A stretch of DNA of 64,000 bases from Alicycliphilus sp. UBA6560 (GTDB taxonomy: Bacteria; Pseudomonadota; Gammaproteobacteria; Burkholderiales; Burkholderiaceae_C). How positions within the stretch are numbered: position 1 is the first letter of the stretch; each line of letters begins with the position of its first letter. The notes under the pieces are model-generated. The model had not been told where the DNA came from. It made no database searches and saw only the letters and a list, made by a program, of their open reading frames with translations. The position numbers and the translations under genes were made by a program. This document shows, piece by piece, positions 62,391 to 64,000 of the stretch. The stretch spans positions 558,001-622,000 of the forward strand of contig DJJU01000013.1 in assembly GCA_002434305.1 (NCBI GenBank), written 5' to 3'.

Positions 62391-63572
62391 TCAGGGGGTT
62401 GTTCCCCGAATTGCCTTGGCCAGGGCGGCGATGGCCGTGCGGATCTGCTCTTCGCTGGCCGTGACGAAGGACAGGCGCAGCGTGCGCTCGTCGCCGCTTT
62501 CGGCATAGAAAGCGGCGCCGGGCACGAAGGCCACGTTGTGCTCCACGGCGCGCGGCAGCAGCTCCAGCGCGTTCACGCCTTCAGGCAGGCGCAGCCACAG
62601 GAACATGCCGCCGGCCGGGCGGTTCCAGGTCACGCCCAGGGGCTTGAGGTACTCGTCCAGCGCCGCCAGCATGGCCGCGCACTGGGCCTTGTACAGAGCG
62701 CGGATGGTGGGCACGTGCCGGTCCAGGAAGCCGTTCTTCATCACCTCGGCCACCAGGCGCTGGTTGAAGCTGGGTGTGTGCAAATCGGCCGCCTGCTTGG
62801 CTTGCAGCAGCTTGGGATAAATGTGGCGCGGCGCCACCAGGAAGCCCAGGCGCAGGCCGGGCGCCAGCACCTTGGAGAACGACCCCATGTAGATGCTGCC
62901 TTCCGGGTTGCGGGCCGTCAGGGGTTTGGGCGGCGGCTGGTCGAACCACAGGTCGCCGTAGGGGTTGTCCTCCACCAGGGGCAGGCCCAGCTCGGCGGCG
63001 CGCTCGGTCAGCTGCTGGCGGCGCGCCTCGGTCATGGTGCGCCCGGTGGGGTTCTGGAAGTTGGGCAGCACGTACAAAAAGCGCGCCTTGTCTGCGCCGC
63101 TGCCCACCTTGGCGGCCAGGTCGTCGACCAGCACGCCCTCGTCGTCGCTGGCCACGGCCACTACTTGCGGCTCCATGGGCGCGAAGGCCTGCAGCGCGCC
63201 CAGGTAGGTGGGCGTCTCCACCAGCACGCGGCTGCCCTCATCGATCAGCACCTTGGCGATCAGGTCCAGCGCCTGCTGGCTACCGGTGGTGATCAGCACC
63301 TGGTCCGGATCCACGTCCCAGGGCAGGAAGCCGGCGATGGCCTCGCGCAGCGGCGTGTAGCCCTCGCTGGCCGCGTACTGCAGGGCCGACACGCCGTCGT
63401 GCGCCAGCACCTGGGCAGCGGCCTGGGCGAAGGACTGGACGGGGAAGGTCTGCGGCGAGGGCAGGCCGCCGGCCAGGCTGATGATGCCGGGCTTCTCGGT
63501 CACCTTCAGGATCTCGCGGATCACGGAAGGGTTCATCTTGGCGGCGCGTTGCGCCAGGGTCCATGCGGTCAT
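62391..63572 (-). CDS. PLP-dependent aminotransferase (LysN/2-aminoadipate type)
   Basis: 393-aa fold-type I aminotransferase of the MocR/LysN group: GIISLAGGLPSPQTFPVQSF, QYAASEGYTPLREAIAGFLP, TTGSQQALDLIAKVL, NFQNPTGRTM (PLP-binding Asn), EDNPYGDLWF, the PLP lysine in YMGSFSKVLAPGLRLG, and the substrate arginine in TLRLSFVTAS. Likely a 2-aminoadipate or broad aromatic/branched amino acid aminotransferase. ATG 63572 (MTAWTLAQR) is the family start. Confidence 0.9.
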   Translation of the reverse strand: MTAWTLAQRAAKMNPSVIREILKVTEKPGIISLAGGLPSPQTFPVQSFAQAAAQVLAHDGVSALQYAASEGYTPLREAIAGFLPWDVDPDQVLITTGSQQALDLIAKVLIDEGSRVLVETPTYLGALQAFAPMEPQVVAVASDDEGVLVDDLAAKVGSGADKARFLYVLPNFQNPTGRTMTEARRQQLTERAAELGLPLVEDNPYGDLWFDQPPPKPLTARNPEGSIYMGSFSKVLAPGLRLGFLVAPRHIYPKLLQAKQAADLHTPSFNQRLVAEVMKNGFLDRHVPTIRALYKAQCAAMLAALDEYLKPLGVTWNRPAGGMFLWLRLPEGVNALELLPRAVEHNVAFVPGAAFYAESGDERTLRLSFVTASEEQIRTAIAALAKAIRGTTP

Positions 63573-63707
63573 GGGAAGGTGTCTCCGACAGGAAAGGGCA
63601 GCGCTTTTAGCGCCGTCATGGTTGCAAGGATGCCGTTGTGCGGCGGGCGCCCGCGGCGCGGGTGGCCGCCGGGCGGGCGCAGCATACGGCATGGATTGCG
63701 GCGGTTA

Positions 63708-64000
63708 TCAGCGTTTTTGCACGGGCAGGCGCCGGCCGATGGCCACCGTGGCCAGCACCGCCAGGCCGAAGCCCAGGCTCACCGCGTCCAGGCGCTCGCC
63801 CAGCAGCGGCACGGCGAACAGCATGCTCATGAAGGGCTGGGCTAGCTGTGTCTGGCTGACGCGCACCGTGCCTCCCAGTGCTAAACCGCGGTACCAGGCA
63901 AAAAAGCTCAGCCACATGGAAAACACCGCCACGTAGGCAAACCCGCCCCAGGCCGCGGCCGGCATGGCGGTGTGTGGCCACGACCACAGCGCCAGCGGCA
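63708..64000 (-). CDS. EamA/DMT-family transporter, C-terminal part (runs off the window)
   Basis: 97 residues visible, ending in QKR. Three hydrophobic helices (FAYVAVFSMWLSFFAWYRGL, FMSMLFAVPLLG, LGFGLAVLATVAIG) and the SQTQLAQPF stretch with LLGERLD match the second EamA repeat of drug/metabolite transporters. The frame is still open at 64000, so the start and first repeat lie outside. Substrate unknown; likely an amino-acid or metabolite exporter. Confidence 0.85.
   Translation of the reverse strand, partial: PLALWSWPHTAMPAAAWGGFAYVAVFSMWLSFFAWYRGLALGGTVRVSQTQLAQPFMSMLFAVPLLGERLDAVSLGFGLAVLATVAIGRRLPVQKR

Overview
The window is GC-rich DNA with tightly packed genes and frequent 4-base ATGA or GTGA overlaps. 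The gene content (several Bug/TctC solute-binding proteins, RuvA/RuvB, AMP nucleosidase, Ohr/OhrR, DUF2760 plus Hsp70 genes) and two families of intergenic repeats point to a betaproteobacterium of the Comamonadaceae (Acidovorax/Alicycliphilus-like). That placement is inference from content and style, not from a search. No rRNA, tRNA, CRISPR array, complete IS element or prophage was seen.

Layout. 209-7158 (+) is a six-gene glycan locus: five glycosyltransferases and a fused-type ABC exporter, all translationally coupled. 7232-9447 (-) is a metallophosphoesterase with a non-RD Ser/Thr kinase fused to a universal stress domain. 9592-10500 (-) is ohrR-ohr with a near-ideal palindromic operator and a UUCG-type terminator. 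10691-14209 holds an HpaI-type aldolase, a 3-hydroxyacyl-CoA dehydrogenase and a divergent GMC oxidoreductase. 14347-18636 has a hemerythrin-like protein facing an ABC-2 exporter operon that ends with a flavin-reductase-like protein and a GAF sensor. 18680-23503 (-) has two c-di-GMP proteins around AMP nucleosidase. 23622-27368 carries a CDF metal transporter, dtd, a TauE-type permease, ybeY and phoH.

27454-37193 is bounded by ruvA and ruvB. Between them lie a secreted Lys-C-like protease and an unusual overlapping operon (-): DUF2760, Hsp70, a PD-(D/E)XK nuclease of the DUF1016 family, and a second, long Hsp70. ruvB has a perfect LexA box across its start codon. 37197-39230 is an mgtC operon with a long leader and a small ORF. 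39219-41764 has a hydroxylase-YhhN fusion and a histidine phosphatase.

41934-51694 is CoA-thioester catabolism: IclR, a cysteine-less thiolase-like protein with its DUF35 partner, a Bug protein and an ADP-forming acyl-CoA synthetase; then GntR facing an ACAD-SDR-APH-kinase trio that resembles the 4-hydroxyacyl-CoA (levulinate, lva) route. 51916-53665 is a scar region: a broken TonB receptor, then an AT-rich HEPN-like cassette gene and two attC-like sites, that is, an integron relic without integrase. 53666-64000 (-) is a second catabolic block (Bug protein, enolase-superfamily enzyme, SDR, LivK-type binding protein, cyclase, Thr-dehydratase-like, VOC, PhzF, aminotransferase, EamA).

Two repeat families cut across this map. 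A ~60-bp imperfect hairpin (consensus core close to ATAGCTGCCAGCGCTTG) occurs about ten times and has become coding sequence in several genes, including the start codon and N-terminus of one Hsp70 and the stop codon of a diguanylate cyclase. A ~100-bp GC-rich multi-hairpin element occurs three times, always just after a stop codon and in the direction of transcription. A GTTTC-N7-GAAAC motif is shared by the iclR promoter and the region upstream of the cyclase operon, which suggests one regulator for both catabolic blocks.
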